Assembly (NCBI RefSeq): GCF_000770305.1
Contig: NZ_JNVB01000019.1
Location: forward strand, 1 to 56,020
Direction of reading: 5' to 3'
From: Erwinia oleae
GTDB taxonomy: Bacteria > Pseudomonadota > Gammaproteobacteria > Enterobacterales > Enterobacteriaceae
DNA: 56,020 nucleotides
The position numbers and the translations under genes are program-made. The notes under the pieces are model-generated. The model saw only the letters and a program-made list of their open reading frames with translations. It was not told the origin of the DNA and searched no databases. This document shows, in pieces, positions 33,797 through 45,486 of this stretch (position 1 is its first letter; each line of letters begins with the position of its first letter).

Positions 33797-33973
33797 GATC
33801 CGGGCGGCATCCGTCATCCATGACGCTGAGATACAATCCCCTTCGTCTGAGGCGGCAAAAACGCGAAAGCAGTTGCTCGCTAAACTGATCTGCTGTTAGA
33901 TGTAACAAATGTTTTATCCATAGTCGTAATGCGGCTATTTTTTGCGCCAGAAAGGTGCCAGCGTGGGGTTATT

Positions 33974-34984
33974 GTGAAACTGGATGAAATTGCGCGCCTT
34001 GCCGGAGTATCGCGCACCACGGCCAGCTACGTTATTAACGGTAAAGCCAGACAGTATCGCGTCAGTGATAAAACCGTCGAAAAAGTCATGGCGGTGGTGA
34101 GAGAGCATAATTACCATCCCAATGCGGTTGCCGCAGGTTTGCGCGCCGGACGAACGCGCTCTATCGGTCTGGTTATCCCCGATTTGGAGAATACCAGCTA
34201 TACACGGATCGCGAATTATCTCGAACGTCAGGCAAGGCAGCGCGGTTATCAGCTTCTGATCGCCTGTTCGGAAGATCAGCCGGATAACGAAATGCGCTGC
34301 GTTGAGCATCTGCTTCAGCGCCAGGTGGATGCCATTATTGTTTCCACCTCATTGCCGCCGGAACATCCTTTTTACCAGCGCTGGATCAACGACTCGCTGC
34401 CCATTATTGCTTTGGATCGCGCGTTAGATCGTGAACACTTTACCAGCGTCGTCGGCGCCGACCAGGAAGATGCGAATACGCTGGCGGCGGAACTGCGTAA
34501 GCAACCGATAAAAAACGTGCTGTTTCTGGGCGCGTTACCGGAGCTGTCGGTAAGCTTCCTGCGGGAAATGGGCTTTCGTGAGGCGTGGGAAGGAGACGAA
34601 CGTCAGCAGGACTTCATTTATGCTAACAGCTTTGAACGCAGCGCGGCGGCGGCGCTGTTTGAAAAATGGCTTGAGACGCACGCCATGCCTGACGCGCTGT
34701 TCACCACCTCGTTTGGCCTGTTGCAGGGCGTCATGGATATCACGCTGAAGCGGGAAGGGCGTCTGCCTACCGATCTGGTGATTGCCACCTTCGGCGATCA
34801 TGAACTGCTCGACTTCCTTGAGTGCCCGGTTTTTGCCGTGGCGCAGCGGCATCGGGACGTGGCGGAGCGCGTACTTGAGCTCGTTTTAGCCAGCCTTGAT
34901 GAACCGCGCAGACCAAAACCAGGATTAACCCGAATTCGTCGTAATCTTTATCAACGTGGAAGACTCAGCCGAAAGTCCGGTTAG
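33974..34984 (+). CDS. cra: Catabolite repressor/activator Cra (FruR)
   Basis: LacI-family regulator of carbon flow that responds to fructose phosphates. 336 residues from a GTG at 33974 ([22 protein letters not shown]), the same start codon as E. coli; an ATG-led frame 15 codons earlier lacks similarity. The HTH covers residues 1-22, with the hinge around 50-60; the periplasmic-binding-like effector domain follows ([36 protein letters not shown]). The first 130 residues are almost identical to E. coli. GGGG is positioned as SD. Terminator at 35018. Confidence 0.96.
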   Translation: MKLDEIARLAGVSRTTASYVINGKARQYRVSDKTVEKVMAVVREHNYHPNAVAAGLRAGRTRSIGLVIPDLENTSYTRIANYLERQARQRGYQLLIACSEDQPDNEMRCVEHLLQRQVDAIIVSTSLPPEHPFYQRWINDSLPIIALDRALDREHFTSVVGADQEDANTLAAELRKQPIKNVLFLGALPELSVSFLREMGFREAWEGDERQQDFIYANSFERSAAAALFEKWLETHAMPDALFTTSFGLLQGVMDITLKREGRLPTDLVIATFGDHELLDFLECPVFAVAQRHRDVAERVLELVLASLDEPRRPKPGLTRIRRNLYQRGRLSRKSG

Positions 34985-35468
34985 GCTTTTCGCGACACGC
35001 GGCGTTAATGTTTTTATAAAAAAGACGGTCATCCCGTCTTTTTTAGTTTGAATCATATTTTGTCGGTCTTTTATCTGTACGTAAAACCAGTTATTCAACG
35101 CTATTTGTTAATATTCATTTCTGGATTATCTGTAATGGCAACGTTTTTTTCATTGAAGAAGAGTTTCTTACATTTAAAAGCGTCAAAATTATTAAATGCT
35201 TAGGACAAGAGTAAGCCGCTTCACAACGGATGCGCGTTCAGACTGGCCTGAAAACCAGAAATACCCTAAAATGCAGCGCGCCTCGCAAAGTCAGTAATGA
35301 ATTTTCTTGTCGTCAGAAAGTGACATATTTGGGTTTAAATAAAAATTTTTGGTTTTTTTTATCTCTATTCATTAGCTTAATTTTAATTTCCCAAAAGTTT
35401 CGTCCTCTTTTTATCTCATCGCATTTTAAATTAGTGAAGAAATAATCCTTTCAGACCGTCGCTGTCGC
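34985..35468. other. AT-rich cra-mraZ intergenic region
   Basis: After the cra terminator there is markedly AT-rich DNA up to the mra promoter, unlike the GC-rich surroundings. A possible 71-codon plus-strand ORF at 35230-35445 has no good SD and a low-complexity hydrophobic tail, and I do not support it as a gene. A LexA-like CTG-N10-CAG site occurs at 35075-35090. No tRNA- or sRNA-like structure was evident by eye. Confidence 0.6.
35018..35044 (+). terminator. Terminator of cra
   Basis: AAAAAA-GACGG, TCATC loop, CCGTC-TTTTTT. A short GC stem extended by A/T pairs, about 35 nt after the cra stop; its symmetry would also allow termination from the opposite strand. Confidence 0.85.
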
Positions 35469-35498
35469 TTGACAATGATTTCCCTCGCTCCGTACACT
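35469..35498 (+). promoter_or_regulatory. mraZ (dcw cluster) promoter
   Basis: Consensus -35 TTGACA (35469-35474), 18-nt spacer, -10 TACACT (35493-35498). Located about 45 nt upstream of mraZ and directly before the MraZ repeats, matching the Pmra arrangement that drives the proximal division genes in E. coli. Confidence 0.8.
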
Positions 35499-35505
35499 CT
35501 CCAGG

Positions 35506-35530
35506 TGGGATTTTGTGGTGTAAAGTGGTG
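35506..35530 (+). promoter_or_regulatory. MraZ-binding repeats
   Basis: Three pentamers at exact 10-nt intervals: TGGGA (35506), TGGTG (35516), TGGTG (35526), separated by 5-nt spacers. MraZ in E. coli binds three TGGGN repeats with 5-nt spacers just downstream of Pmra; here the second and third carry T in place of the last invariant G. Confidence 0.75.
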
Positions 35531-35549
35531 AAAAGAGGGCGAGGCTGGC

Positions 35550-36008
35550 ATGTTCCGTGGGGCAACGATAGTCAACCTCGACAGCAAAGGGCGTATGGCC
35601 GTTCCAACACGCTATCGCGAAACGCTGATTGAGGAAGCACAGGGGCAAATGGTATGCACCATTGACCTTCATCAGCCATGCCTGCTGCTTTACACCCTCC
35701 CGGAGTGGGAAATTATCGAACGTAAACTGGCGCGTTTATCCAGCATGAATCCTGCTGAGCGCCGGGTGCAGCGTCTGCTGCTGGGGCATGCCAGCGAATG
35801 CCAGATGGATAATGCAGGTCGATTGCTGGTGGCAGGCACGCTGCGCCAGCATGCGAATCTGACCAAAGAAGTGATGCTGGTCGGGCAGTTCAACAAATTT
35901 GAATTGTGGGATGAACAGACATGGTATCAACAGGTCAGGGAGGACATTGACGCAGAGCAAACGACTCAGGAGCCGTTGTCTGAGCGCTTACAGGACTTGT
36001 CACTATAG
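35550..36008 (+). CDS. mraZ: Transcriptional regulator MraZ
   Basis: AbrB/SpoVT-like DNA-binding protein that represses the dcw promoter, and first gene of the division/cell-wall cluster. 152 residues, made of two tandem MraZ domains (about 1-75 and 77-145), each with its DXXXR motif: [14 protein letters not shown] in the first and [14 protein letters not shown] in the second. GAGG precedes ATG. Its own binding repeats lie 20-45 nt upstream, which indicates autoregulation. 2 nt to rsmH. Confidence 0.96.
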   Translation: MFRGATIVNLDSKGRMAVPTRYRETLIEEAQGQMVCTIDLHQPCLLLYTLPEWEIIERKLARLSSMNPAERRVQRLLLGHASECQMDNAGRLLVAGTLRQHANLTKEVMLVGQFNKFELWDEQTWYQQVREDIDAEQTTQEPLSERLQDLSL

Positions 36009-36010
36009 CT

Positions 36011-36952
36011 ATGCAGGCAAATTATAATCACACCACGGTGCTGTTGGACGAGGCGGTAAACGGCCTCAATATCCAACCCGACGGCATCTATATCGATGGC
36101 ACCTTTGGACGAGGGGGCCACTCGCGACTGATTCTTTCGCGTCTGGGCGCGGAGGGACACCTCTACGCTATTGATCGCGATCCGCAGGCTATCGCCGCCG
36201 CCGCTCACATTACCGATCCCCGCTTCACAATTATCCACGGTCCCTTTTCGGCGCTTGCTGACTACGTTGAAGCGCGCGGCCTCAGCGGGAAAGTAAACGG
36301 GATCCTGCTGGATCTCGGCGTCTCTTCACCCCAGCTTGATGACGCCGAACGCGGATTTTCTTTTATGCGCGACGGGCCGTTGGATATGCGTATGGACCCG
36401 ACAAAAGGGCTGTCTGCCTCGCAGTGGTTGCTTCAGGCGGAAGAGAGCGATATCGCGTTTGTGCTCAAAACCTTTGGCGAAGAGCGCTTTGCCAAACGCA
36501 TTGCGCGCGCCATCGTTGAGCGCAACCGTGAACAGCCCATGACGCGCACCAAAGAGCTGGCCGACGTTATCTACGCCGCCACGCCGGTAAAAGATAAGTA
36601 CAAACACCCCGCGACGCGCAGTTTTCAGGCAATCCGCATCTGGGTCAATAGCGAACTGGAAGAGATCGAACAGGCGTTGAAAGGCGCGGTAACGGTACTG
36701 GCGCCGGAAGGTCGACTGTCGATTATCAGTTTCCACTCACTGGAAGATCGCATTGTAAAACGCTTTATGCGCGAACAGAGTCGCGGGCCGCAGGTGCCGG
36801 CCGGTTTGCCGATGACCGAAGCGCAGTTGAACGAACTTGGCGGCCGTCAGCTGAAAACGTTGGGAAAAATGATGCCTGGCGAGGCAGAAGTGGCGGAAAA
36901 CCCACGCGCGCGTAGTTCGGTGCTGCGTATTGCAGAGAGAACCGCGTCATGA
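36011..36952 (+). CDS. rsmH: 16S rRNA (cytosine1402-N4)-methyltransferase
   Basis: SAM-dependent N4-methylation of C1402 in the 16S decoding centre (formerly mraW). 313 residues, family length. The SAM-binding loop is [15 protein letters not shown] near residue 30; [20 protein letters not shown] and the C-terminal [15 protein letters not shown] and [14 protein letters not shown] motifs are typical. The stop overlaps the ftsL start by 4 nt (ATGA). Confidence 0.97.
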   Translation: MQANYNHTTVLLDEAVNGLNIQPDGIYIDGTFGRGGHSRLILSRLGAEGHLYAIDRDPQAIAAAAHITDPRFTIIHGPFSALADYVEARGLSGKVNGILLDLGVSSPQLDDAERGFSFMRDGPLDMRMDPTKGLSASQWLLQAEESDIAFVLKTFGEERFAKRIARAIVERNREQPMTRTKELADVIYAATPVKDKYKHPATRSFQAIRIWVNSELEEIEQALKGAVTVLAPEGRLSIISFHSLEDRIVKRFMREQSRGPQVPAGLPMTEAQLNELGGRQLKTLGKMMPGEAEVAENPRARSSVLRIAERTAS

Positions 36953-37269
36953 TTGGCAACGAGCGCCACAGCCTGCCCACCGTGATTGGTGGCGATCTGC
37001 TGCGTCACGGCAAGATCGCGCTGATCCTTACCGTCGCCGTACTGGTTTCGGCGTTGCTGGTGGTGACAACCGCGCACAAAACCCGCCTGCTTACCGCGCA
37101 GCGGGAACAGCTGGTGCTGGAGCGTGATGCGCTGGATATCGAATGGCGTAACCTGATCCTGGAAGAAAACGCGCTCGGCGATCACAGCCGGGTAGAGAGG
37201 ACGGCAACTGACAAGCTACAAATGCAGCATGTCGATCCATCGCAGGAAAATATTGTGGTTCAGCCCTGA
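36949..37269 (+). CDS. ftsL: Cell division protein FtsL
   Basis: Bitopic divisome protein that forms a complex with FtsQ and FtsB and activates FtsWI. 106 residues: a short cytoplasmic N terminus, one membrane segment (about 22-42, [20 protein letters not shown]), then a periplasmic coiled coil (about 43-95) with heptad-like Leu/Glu/Arg spacing. Overlaps rsmH by 4 nt, with 8 nt to ftsI. Short and variable outside these features, as usual for the family. Confidence 0.94.
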   Translation: MIGNERHSLPTVIGGDLLRHGKIALILTVAVLVSALLVVTTAHKTRLLTAQREQLVLERDALDIEWRNLILEENALGDHSRVERTATDKLQMQHVDPSQENIVVQP

Positions 37270-37277
37270 GAGAGTGA

Positions 37278-39053
37278 ATGAAAGCCGCAGCTAAGACGTT
37301 GAAGTTAAAACGACCGGAAGATCAGGCCAGCTTTGTGAGCTGGCGTTTTGCGTTGATTTGCTGCGGGATTTTACTGGCGCTTTTCGGACTGCTGGCGCGT
37401 ATGGCCTATCTTCAGGTGATCAACCCGGACAAGCTGGTGCGTGAAGGCGATATGCGTTCGCTGCGCGTGCAGGCGGTGCCTACCGCGCGCGGGATGATCT
37501 CCGATCGCGCCGGACGTCCGCTGGCGGTCAGCGTGCCGGTAAATGCTATCTGGGCCGATCCTAAAGAGCTGCATGATAAAGGCGGCATCACGCTGGACAG
37601 CCGCTGGAAAGCGCTCTCCGACGCGCTTTCAATTCCTCTGGATCAGCTTGCCGCTCGCGTGAACGCCAACCCTAACGGCCGCTTCGTTTATCTCGCGCGT
37701 CAGGTCAATCCCGCCATTGGCGACTACATCAAAAAACTGAAGCTTCCCGGCATCTTTCTGCGCGAAGAGTCGCGCCGTTACTATCCGGCAGGGCAGGTGA
37801 CATCGCATCTGATCGGCTTCACCAATATCGACGGTCAGGGCATTGAAGGCGTTGAAAAGAGCTTTGATAAGTGGCTGACCGGCAAGCCTGGCGAACGAAC
37901 GGTGCGTAAAGATCGTTTCGGCAGGGTGATCGAGGATATCTCGTCGGTGGACAGCCGCGCCGCCCATAACCTGGCGCTGAGCATTGACGAGCGTCTTCAG
38001 GCGCTGGTTTATCGTGAGTTGAACAATGCCGTGGCGTTCAACAAAGCAGAATCCGGCACGGCGGTACTGGTGGATGTGAACACCGGCGAAGTGCTGGCAA
38101 TGGCGAACAGCCCGGCCTATAACCCGAATAACCTGACCGGCACCACCAAAGACGTCATGCGCAACCGGGCAATTACCGACATCTTCGAACCCGGTTCCAC
38201 GGTAAAACCGATGGTAGTGATGACCGCGCTTCAGCGCGGCGTGGTGAAAGAAAATACCGTACTGAATACCGTTCCGTATCGCGTCAACGGCCATGAAATC
38301 AAAGACGTGGCGCGCTACAACGAACTGACCCTGACCGGGGTTTTGCAAAAATCGAGTAACGTTGGCGTTTCAAAGCTGGCGTTAGCGATGCCCTCCTCAG
38401 CGCTGGTAGAAACCTACGCGCGCTTTGGATTGGGTAAGGCGACCAATTTGGGGTTGGTCGGAGAAAGCAGTGGCTTATATCCTCAAAAACAACGGTGGTC
38501 TGACATAGAGAGGGCCACCTTCTCTTTCGGCTATGGGCTAATGGTAACGCCGTTACAGTTAGCGCGAGTCTACGCCACGATCGGCAGCTATGGCGTTTAT
38601 CGCCCGCTGTCGATTACCAAAGTTGATCCGCCGGTTGCGGGTCAGCGCATTTTCCCGGAGAGCCTTGTTCGCACCGTGATGCACATGATGGAAAGCGTTG
38701 CGCTGCCCGGCGGCGGCGGCGTGAAGGCGGCGATCAAAGGGTATCGTATTGCCATTAAAACCGGCACTGCAAAAAAGGTCGGGCCGGATGGGCGCTACGT
38801 CAACAAATACATTGCTTACACCGCGGGCGTTGCGCCGGCGAGTCGTCCCCGCTTTGCGTTGGTGGTGGTTATCAACGATCCGCAGGCGGGGAAATATTAT
38901 GGCGGTGCGGTTTCCGCGCCTGTTTTTGGCGCGATCATGGGTGGCGTGCTGCGCACCATGAACGTCGAGCCTGATGCGCTGCCGCCAGCGGGCCCTGTGG
39001 ATAAAAATGAGATGGTAGATAACAGAAGTGAGAGATCGAGTGACCGTTCGTAA
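37278..39053 (+). CDS. ftsI: Peptidoglycan transpeptidase FtsI (PBP3)
   Basis: Class B penicillin-binding protein essential for septal cross-linking, partner of FtsW. 591 residues (E. coli 588). One N-terminal membrane segment (about 24-44), a pedestal domain, then the transpeptidase with Ser307 in STVK, SSN at 359-361 and KTGT near 494. The active-site regions match the E. coli wild type, with no four-residue insertion after PYRV of the kind seen in aztreonam-resistant strains. The 3' end overlaps murE. Confidence 0.97.
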   Translation: MKAAAKTLKLKRPEDQASFVSWRFALICCGILLALFGLLARMAYLQVINPDKLVREGDMRSLRVQAVPTARGMISDRAGRPLAVSVPVNAIWADPKELHDKGGITLDSRWKALSDALSIPLDQLAARVNANPNGRFVYLARQVNPAIGDYIKKLKLPGIFLREESRRYYPAGQVTSHLIGFTNIDGQGIEGVEKSFDKWLTGKPGERTVRKDRFGRVIEDISSVDSRAAHNLALSIDERLQALVYRELNNAVAFNKAESGTAVLVDVNTGEVLAMANSPAYNPNNLTGTTKDVMRNRAITDIFEPGSTVKPMVVMTALQRGVVKENTVLNTVPYRVNGHEIKDVARYNELTLTGVLQKSSNVGVSKLALAMPSSALVETYARFGLGKATNLGLVGESSGLYPQKQRWSDIERATFSFGYGLMVTPLQLARVYATIGSYGVYRPLSITKVDPPVAGQRIFPESLVRTVMHMMESVALPGGGGVKAAIKGYRIAIKTGTAKKVGPDGRYVNKYIAYTAGVAPASRPRFALVVVINDPQAGKYYGGAVSAPVFGAIMGGVLRTMNVEPDALPPAGPVDKNEMVDNRSERSSDRS

Positions 39054-40527
39054 CCTGCGCGACCTGCTGGCGCCGTGGGTGCCTGGCGCACCTTCGCTGC
39101 CGCTCAGCGAAATGATTCTGGACAGCCGTGTTGCGGCGTCCGGCGATCTCTTTGTGGCGATAAAAGGCCACGCGGCGGACGGTCGCCGTTTTATTCCGCA
39201 GGCCATTGCGCAGGGCGTTGCAGCCGTGGTGGCAGAAGCTGAAGGCGAAGCGGAAGACGGCAGCATTACCCACCTTCACGGCGTGCCGGTGATCTGGCTG
39301 GCGCAGCTTTCTCAGCGCCTTTCCGCGCTGGCGGGCCGTTTCTACCAGCAGCCTGGCGAAAAGCTGCGGCTGATAGGCGTGACCGGGACGAACGGCAAAA
39401 CCACCACTACGCAGCTGCTGGCGCAGTGGGCCACTCTGTTGGGTGAAACGGGCGCGGTGATGGGTACGGTAGGCAATGGTCTTTACGGCCAGTTGCAGCC
39501 TGCTGAGAACACGACCGGTTCCGCCGTTGACGTGCAGCAGACCCTGAGCTCGCTGGTCGAACAGGGCGCCACGCTGGCGGCGATGGAAATCTCCTCGCAC
39601 GGTCTGGTTCAGCATCGCGTGGCCGCGCTGCCGTTCGCCGCTGCCGCTTTTACCAATCTCAGCCGCGATCACCTGGATTATCACGGTGATATGGCGCATT
39701 ACGAATCCGCTAAATGGCTGCTTTTCTCAGAGCACCTGGTGGCCCAGGCGATCGTCAACGCTGACGATGAAACCGGCCGCCGCTGGCTGGAAAAACTGCC
39801 GGACGCCGTGGCGGTAACGATGGAGAACAATCTCCAGGCCGGCTGTCGTGGGCGCTGGCTCAAGGCCGTTGACGTGGTGTATCACGACAACGGCGCGACC
39901 GTACGATTTGACTCCAGCTGGGGCTTTGGTGAAATCGAAAGCCGCCTGATGGGCGCCTTCAACGTCAGTAATTTGCTGGTGGCGCTGAGCACGCTGCTGG
40001 CGCTGGGCTATCCGCTGGCTTCGCTGGTGGCGACCGGCCAGCAGCTTCAGCCTGTTACCGGGCGCATGGAAGTCTTTTCCGCGCCGGGTAAACCTACGGT
40101 GGTGGTCGATTATGCACACACGCCGGACGCGCTGGAAAAGGCGCTTCAGGCGGCGCGGCTGCACTGCAAAGGCACGCTGTGGTGCGTCTTTGGCTGCGGC
40201 GGCGATCGCGATAAAGGTAAGCGCCCGCTGATGGGCGCTATCGCTGAGCAGTTTGCGGACGTGGTCGTCATCACCGACGACAATCCGCGCAGCGAAGATC
40301 CGGCGGCTATCGTTGCCGACATTCTTAGCGGTTTTATGGACGGCGGCCGCGCCCGCGTGGTGGCCGGACGTGCGCAAGCGGTCACTAACGCGGTCATGCA
40401 GGCGCAGGAAGGGGATATCGTCCTGGTCGCCGGTAAAGGCCATGAAGATTATCAGCTTGTCGGCAACCGTCGGCTGGACTACTCCGACCGGGTGACGGTC
40501 GCGCGTTTACTGGGGGTAATGGCATGA
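39040..40527 (+). CDS. murE: UDP-MurNAc-tripeptide (meso-DAP-adding) synthetase
   Basis: Adds meso-diaminopimelate to UDP-MurNAc-L-Ala-D-Glu. I use GTG at 39040 ([15 protein letters not shown]): it gives 495 residues aligned end to end with E. coli MurE, which also starts with GTG, and GAGAGA precedes it. A GTG four codons earlier (39028) is the alternative. ATP-binding [15 protein letters not shown] and the DNPR motif (DDNPRSED) that selects meso-DAP over Lys are present. It overlaps ftsI by 14 nt and murF by 4 nt. Confidence 0.96.
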   Translation: MTVRNLRDLLAPWVPGAPSLPLSEMILDSRVAASGDLFVAIKGHAADGRRFIPQAIAQGVAAVVAEAEGEAEDGSITHLHGVPVIWLAQLSQRLSALAGRFYQQPGEKLRLIGVTGTNGKTTTTQLLAQWATLLGETGAVMGTVGNGLYGQLQPAENTTGSAVDVQQTLSSLVEQGATLAAMEISSHGLVQHRVAALPFAAAAFTNLSRDHLDYHGDMAHYESAKWLLFSEHLVAQAIVNADDETGRRWLEKLPDAVAVTMENNLQAGCRGRWLKAVDVVYHDNGATVRFDSSWGFGEIESRLMGAFNVSNLLVALSTLLALGYPLASLVATGQQLQPVTGRMEVFSAPGKPTVVVDYAHTPDALEKALQAARLHCKGTLWCVFGCGGDRDKGKRPLMGAIAEQFADVVVITDDNPRSEDPAAIVADILSGFMDGGRARVVAGRAQAVTNAVMQAQEGDIVLVAGKGHEDYQLVGNRRLDYSDRVTVARLLGVMA

Positions 40528-41879
40528 TCGCGCTTTCCCTGCAAACGCTGGCGGAAGTGACCCGCGGCACGCTTATTGGCGGTGACCTGACGTTCAACGC
40601 GGTGACGACCGATACGCGCGCGGCCACCGCAGGCTGCCTGTTTATTGCCCTGAAGGGCGAGCGTTTCGATGCGCATGAATTTGTCGGCGATGCGATTGCC
40701 GCCGGTTCGGCAGCGCTGTTGGTCAGTAAGCACTTACAAGTCGCGGTGCCGCAGGTCGTTGTCACAGATACCCGCGTTGCGCTGGCGCAGCTTGCGGGCT
40801 GGGTGCGTCAGCAGTCAACGGCGCGGGTAGTGGCGCTGACGGGGTCGTCCGGAAAAACCTCAGTGAAAGAGATGACCGCCGCAATCCTGCGCGAATGCGG
40901 CGAAACGCTCTTTACTGCCGGTAACTTTAATAACGATATTGGCGTGCCGCTCACGCTGCTGCGTCTGAATGATCAACATCGCTATGCGGTTATTGAACTC
41001 GGCGCCAATCATCAGGGTGAAATTGCCTTTACCACCGCCATCACGCGCCCTGAAACCGCGCTGATTAATAATCTGGCGGCGGCGCATCTGGAAGGCTTCG
41101 GCTCGCTGGCTGGCGTGGCGAAAGCGAAAGGCGAAATTTTCGAAGGTCTGTCGGTTAACGGCACGGCGATTATTAACGACGAAAGCAATGATCTGCCGAA
41201 CTGGCGGCCTCTGTTGGACGGCAAACGCGTCTGGCGCTTCTCGGCGCAGGGCGAAAGCGATTTCTCTGCGTCAAACGTGCGTATTTCCGCCAGCGGTACG
41301 GCGTTTGTGATGAGCACGCCGGTGGGCGAGGTGGATATTCATCTGCCGCTGCCGGGCCGTCACAACATTGCCAACGCGCTGGCCGCCGCCGCGCTGTCGC
41401 TGTCGGTCGATGCCCCGCTCAGTGCGGTGCAACATGGTCTGTCTGCATTGAAAGCGGTGCCGGGGCGGCTGTTTCCGGTTCAGCTTGCCCGGGGCAAGCT
41501 GCTGCTGGATGACACCTATAACGCCAATGTGGGTTCGATGACCGCAGCGGTACAGGTTCTGGCCGATATGCCGGGATTTCGCGTGCTGGTGGTGGGCGAC
41601 ATGGGGGAACTGGGCGCCGATGCCGAAGCCTGCCATCGCGAGGTGGGCACGGCTGCACGCAAGGCGGGGATTGACTGGGTGGTGAGCGTTGGCGTGCTGA
41701 GCAGGCTTATCAGTGAGGCCAGCGGCAGCGGCGAGCATTTTGCCGATAAACCGTCCGCCGTTACGCGTCTACGCGCGCTGTTGGCGACCCATGCCGATAT
41801 CACCATTTTAGTGAAAGGTTCACGTAGTGCCGCCATGGAGCAGGTAGTACAGAGCTTAAAGGAGAAAGGAACATGCTAG
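40524..41879 (+). CDS. murF: UDP-MurNAc-tripeptide D-alanyl-D-alanine ligase
   Basis: Adds the D-Ala-D-Ala dipeptide, completing the UDP-MurNAc-pentapeptide. 451 residues (E. coli 452). Mur ligase three-domain layout with ATP loop [14 protein letters not shown] near residue 110, [14 protein letters not shown] and the C-terminal domain containing [13 protein letters not shown]. Starts within the murE stop (ATGA) and overlaps mraY by 7 nt. Confidence 0.97.
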   Translation: MIALSLQTLAEVTRGTLIGGDLTFNAVTTDTRAATAGCLFIALKGERFDAHEFVGDAIAAGSAALLVSKHLQVAVPQVVVTDTRVALAQLAGWVRQQSTARVVALTGSSGKTSVKEMTAAILRECGETLFTAGNFNNDIGVPLTLLRLNDQHRYAVIELGANHQGEIAFTTAITRPETALINNLAAAHLEGFGSLAGVAKAKGEIFEGLSVNGTAIINDESNDLPNWRPLLDGKRVWRFSAQGESDFSASNVRISASGTAFVMSTPVGEVDIHLPLPGRHNIANALAAAALSLSVDAPLSAVQHGLSALKAVPGRLFPVQLARGKLLLDDTYNANVGSMTAAVQVLADMPGFRVLVVGDMGELGADAEACHREVGTAARKAGIDWVVSVGVLSRLISEASGSGEHFADKPSAVTRLRALLATHADITILVKGSRSAAMEQVVQSLKEKGTC

Positions 41880-42955
41880 TCTGGCTGGCCGAACATCTGG
41901 TCACTTTTTATTCGGGCTTCAACGTCTTTTCGTATCTGACGTTTCGCGCCATTGTCAGCCTGCTGACCGCGCTGTTTATTTCGCTGTGGATGGGGCCGCG
42001 CATGATTGTGCGTCTTCAGGAGATGTCTTTCGGCCAGGTTGTGCGTAACGATGGCCCGGAGTCGCACTTCAGCAAGCGCGGTACGCCGACGATGGGCGGC
42101 ATTATGATCCTGTTTTCCATTACCATTTCCGTACTGATGTGGGCCTATCCGTCCAACCCCTACGTCTGGTGCGTGCTGTTTGTGCTGGTAGGTTACGGCA
42201 TCATTGGCTTTATTGACGACTACCGCAAAGTGGTGCGCAAAGACACCAAAGGGCTTATCGCGCGCTGGAAATACTTCTGGCAGTCGGTGATCGCCCTGGC
42301 GGTTGCTTTTGTGATGTACATCGTCGGGAAAGATACGCCAGCCACTGAGCTGGTTGTGCCGTTTTTTAAGGACGTGATGCCGCAGCTTGGCCTGCTCTAC
42401 CTGCTGTTGACCTACTTTGTGATCGTCGGCACCAGCAACGCGGTCAACCTGACCGACGGGCTGGATGGCCTGGCGATTATGCCTACCGTTTTCGTGGCGG
42501 CGGGCTTTGCGCTGGTGGCATGGGCCACCGGCAATATGAATTTTGCTGGCTATCTGCATATTCCTTACCTGCGCCATGCGGGCGAGCTGGTGATTGTCTG
42601 TACCGCCATTGTCGGCGCCGGGCTTGGCTTCTTGTGGTTTAACACCTATCCGGCGCAGGTGTTTATGGGTGATGTCGGTTCACTGGCGCTGGGCGGCGCG
42701 CTGGGCACCATCGCCGTGCTGCTGCGTCAGGAGTTTTTACTGCTGATTATGGGCGGTGTGTTTGTGGTGGAAACGCTGTCGGTGATCCTTCAGGTAGGCT
42801 CCTTCAAACTGCGCGGGCAGCGCATTTTTCGCATGGCGCCTATTCACCATCACTATGAACTGAAGGGCTGGCCGGAACCGCGCGTGATCGTGCGCTTCTG
42901 GATTATTTCACTGATGCTGGTGCTGATTGGCCTGGCAACGCTGAAGGTACGGTAA
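41873..42955 (+). CDS. mraY: Phospho-MurNAc-pentapeptide transferase
   Basis: Transfers phospho-MurNAc-pentapeptide to undecaprenyl phosphate, forming lipid I at the inner face of the membrane. 360 residues with about ten membrane helices. Conserved elements are [27 protein letters not shown] (Mg-binding Asp pair), [11 protein letters not shown], and [15 protein letters not shown] with the HHH motif. Three bases separate it from murD. Confidence 0.97.
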   Translation: MLVWLAEHLVTFYSGFNVFSYLTFRAIVSLLTALFISLWMGPRMIVRLQEMSFGQVVRNDGPESHFSKRGTPTMGGIMILFSITISVLMWAYPSNPYVWCVLFVLVGYGIIGFIDDYRKVVRKDTKGLIARWKYFWQSVIALAVAFVMYIVGKDTPATELVVPFFKDVMPQLGLLYLLLTYFVIVGTSNAVNLTDGLDGLAIMPTVFVAAGFALVAWATGNMNFAGYLHIPYLRHAGELVIVCTAIVGAGLGFLWFNTYPAQVFMGDVGSLALGGALGTIAVLLRQEFLLLIMGGVFVVETLSVILQVGSFKLRGQRIFRMAPIHHHYELKGWPEPRVIVRFWIISLMLVLIGLATLKVR

Positions 42956-42958
42956 ACA

Positions 42959-44272
42959 ATGGCCGACTATCAGGGTAAAAAAGTTGTCATCATCGGGCTG
43001 GGGCTGACCGGCCTCTCCTGCGTTGATTTCTTTTTAGCGCGTGGCGTTACGCCGCGCGTGGTGGATACCCGCGTCGCGCCGCCAGGCCTGAACAAACTGC
43101 CGGAAAACATTGAGTGCTGGCTGGGATCGATCAACGACGACTGGCTGCTGAACGCCGACCTGATTGTTGCCAGCCCCGGCATGGCGCTGGCGCATCCGTC
43201 GCTGGCGGCGGCGGCGGAAGCGGGCGTGGAGATTGTTGGCGATATCGAACTGTTCTGCCGCGAAGCGCAGGCGCCCATTGTTGCCATTACCGGTTCTAAC
43301 GGCAAAAGCACCGTGACCATGCTGGTTGGCGAAATGGCGAAGGCCGCGGGCTGGCAGGTGGGCGTCGGCGGCAACATCGGCCTGCCTGCGCTGACGCTGC
43401 TGGATACGCCGGCACAGCTTTACGTGCTGGAACTGTCGAGCTTCCAGCTTGAAACCACCCACAGTTTGCAGGCGGCGGCAGCCACCCTGCTGAACGTGAC
43501 CGAAGATCATATGGATCGCTATCCGCTCGGAATGCAGCAGTACCGCGCCGCGAAGCTGCGCATCTACGAGCAGGCAGCGGTTTGCGTGGTGAATGCCGAT
43601 GATGCCATGACCATGCCGGTGCGCGGCGCAGATGCGCGCTGCGTCAGCTTTGGTGTGGACGTGGGCGATTATCATCTGAACCGGCAGCAGGGAAACATCT
43701 GGCTGCGGGTGAAGGGCGAGAAGGTGCTGAACACGGCAGAAATGGCGCTCACCGGGCAGCATAATTTTACTAACGCGCTCGCCGCGCTGGCGCTGGCGGA
43801 TGCGGTTGGCCTGCCGCGCGCCAGCAGCCTGAAGGCGCTGACCACGTTTAGCGGTCTGGCGCACCGTTTTCAGCTTGCCTGGGAGCACAATGGCGTGCGC
43901 TGGATCAACGATTCCAAAGCCACCAACGTGGGCAGTACCGAAGCCGCGCTGAAGGGGTTACAGGTGCAGGGCACGCTGTGGCTGCTGCTCGGCGGCGACG
44001 GTAAGTCGGCTGACTTCAGCGCGCTGGCGCCGTTTCTGACCGATAACGTGCGCACCTGGTGCTTTGGTCGCGATCGCGAGGCGCTGGCTGCGCTGCGCCC
44101 GGATATCGCCGTACAGACGGAAACGCTGGCAGAGGCGATGACGCAAATTGCCGCGCAGGTGAAGCCAGGCGATATGGTGCTGCTGTCGCCCGCCTGCGCC
44201 AGCCTCGATCAGTTCAAGAACTTTGAGCAGCGCGGCGATGTCTTTACGCGCCTGGCGAAGGAGCTTGGCTGA
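42959..44272 (+). CDS. murD: UDP-MurNAc-L-alanine D-glutamate ligase
   Basis: Adds D-glutamate to UDP-MurNAc-L-Ala. 437 residues (E. coli 438). N-terminal Rossmann motif [16 protein letters not shown] loop [14 protein letters not shown] near residue 110, [11 protein letters not shown], and the C-terminal [14 protein letters not shown] and [12 protein letters not shown] motifs. The stop shares a base with the ftsW start (TGATG). Confidence 0.97.
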   Translation: MADYQGKKVVIIGLGLTGLSCVDFFLARGVTPRVVDTRVAPPGLNKLPENIECWLGSINDDWLLNADLIVASPGMALAHPSLAAAAEAGVEIVGDIELFCREAQAPIVAITGSNGKSTVTMLVGEMAKAAGWQVGVGGNIGLPALTLLDTPAQLYVLELSSFQLETTHSLQAAAATLLNVTEDHMDRYPLGMQQYRAAKLRIYEQAAVCVVNADDAMTMPVRGADARCVSFGVDVGDYHLNRQQGNIWLRVKGEKVLNTAEMALTGQHNFTNALAALALADAVGLPRASSLKALTTFSGLAHRFQLAWEHNGVRWINDSKATNVGSTEAALKGLQVQGTLWLLLGGDGKSADFSALAPFLTDNVRTWCFGRDREALAALRPDIAVQTETLAEAMTQIAAQVKPGDMVLLSPACASLDQFKNFEQRGDVFTRLAKELG

Positions 44273-45486
44273 TGAATATACGCGGTATGAGCCTGGCGAG
44301 TGGTTTCACGAATCGTCTGAAAGAGTGGGTGATGGGCTCGCGCGAGAGCGACGCCAGCTCAATGGTTTTGTACGATCGCACGCTGCTCTGGCTGACCATC
44401 GGCCTGGCGGTGATTGGCTTTGTGATGGTGACGTCGGCATCAATGCCGGTCGGGCAGAGACTGTCGGACGATCCGTTCTTTTTTGCCAAGCGCGATGCGT
44501 TCTATCTGGTGCTGGCGCTGGGTATGGCGATGGTCACGCTGCGCATCCCGATGGATTTCTGGCAGCGCTACAGCAACATCATGCTGCTGGTAACGGTGGT
44601 GATGTTATTGATTGTGCTGGTGGTCGGCAGTTCGGTTAACGGCGCATCGCGCTGGATTGCGCTTGGGCCGCTGCGTATTCAGCCTGCTGAGCTGTCAAAG
44701 CTGTCGCTGTTTTGTTACCTGGCCAGCTATCTGGTGCGTAAGGTGGAAGAGGTTCGCAATAATTTTTGGGGCTTCTGTAAACCGATGGGCGTGATGGTGG
44801 TGCTGGCAGTGCTGCTGCTGGCGCAGCCGGATCTCGGTACGGTGGTGGTGCTGTTTGTCACCACGCTGGCGATGCTGTTCCTCGCCGGTGCAAAACTGTG
44901 GCAGTTTCTGGCGATTATCGGCTCCGGTATTTTTGCCGTGATACTGCTGATTATTGCCGAACCGTACCGTATGCGTCGTGTGACGTCGTTCTGGAATCCG
45001 TGGGATGACCCGTTCGGCAGCGGCTACCAGCTTACGCAGTCGCTGATGGCCTTTGGCCGCGGTGAATTATGGGGCCAGGGGCTGGGCAACTCCGTACAAA
45101 AACTGGAGTATCTGCCCGAAGCGCATACCGACTTTATCTTCTCGATTATCGGGGAAGAACTGGGTTATATCGGTGTGGTTTTGGCGCTTTTGATGGTATT
45201 CTTCGTCGCTTTTCGCGCGATGTCCATCGGCCGACGCGCGCTGGAAATCGACCAGCGTTTTTCCGGCTTTTTGGGCTGTTCAATCGGCGTATGGTTCAGT
45301 TTCCAGGCGCTGGTTAACGTCGGCGCGGCGGCGGGCATGCTGCCGACGAAAGGCCTGACGCTGCCGCTGATCAGCTACGGTGGATCGAGCCTGATTATTA
45401 TGTCGACCGCCATCGTATTTTTACTACGTATAGATTATGAAACGCGACTGGCGCGCGCGCAGGCGTTTACGCGGGGGACTCGATGA
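44272..45486 (+). CDS. ftsW: Septal peptidoglycan glycosyltransferase FtsW (SEDS family)
   Basis: Polymerises glycan strands at the septum together with FtsI. 404 residues, slightly shorter than the 414 of E. coli because the poorly conserved cytoplasmic N terminus is shorter. About ten membrane helices. SEDS signatures include [56 protein letters not shown] and the C-terminal [18 protein letters not shown]. It begins in the murD stop and its stop overlaps murG by 4 nt. Confidence 0.96.
   Translation: MNIRGMSLASGFTNRLKEWVMGSRESDASSMVLYDRTLLWLTIGLAVIGFVMVTSASMPVGQRLSDDPFFFAKRDAFYLVLALGMAMVTLRIPMDFWQRYSNIMLLVTVVMLLIVLVVGSSVNGASRWIALGPLRIQPAELSKLSLFCYLASYLVRKVEEVRNNFWGFCKPMGVMVVLAVLLLAQPDLGTVVVLFVTTLAMLFLAGAKLWQFLAIIGSGIFAVILLIIAEPYRMRRVTSFWNPWDDPFGSGYQLTQSLMAFGRGELWGQGLGNSVQKLEYLPEAHTDFIFSIIGEELGYIGVVLALLMVFFVAFRAMSIGRRALEIDQRFSGFLGCSIGVWFSFQALVNVGAAAGMLPTKGLTLPLISYGGSSLIIMSTAIVFLLRIDYETRLARAQAFTRGTR

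Noticed and set aside
35230-35445. 71-codon ORF in the cra-mraZ gap
   Set aside because: No convincing SD, composition follows the AT-rich spacer, and the product resembles nothing known; left as intergenic.
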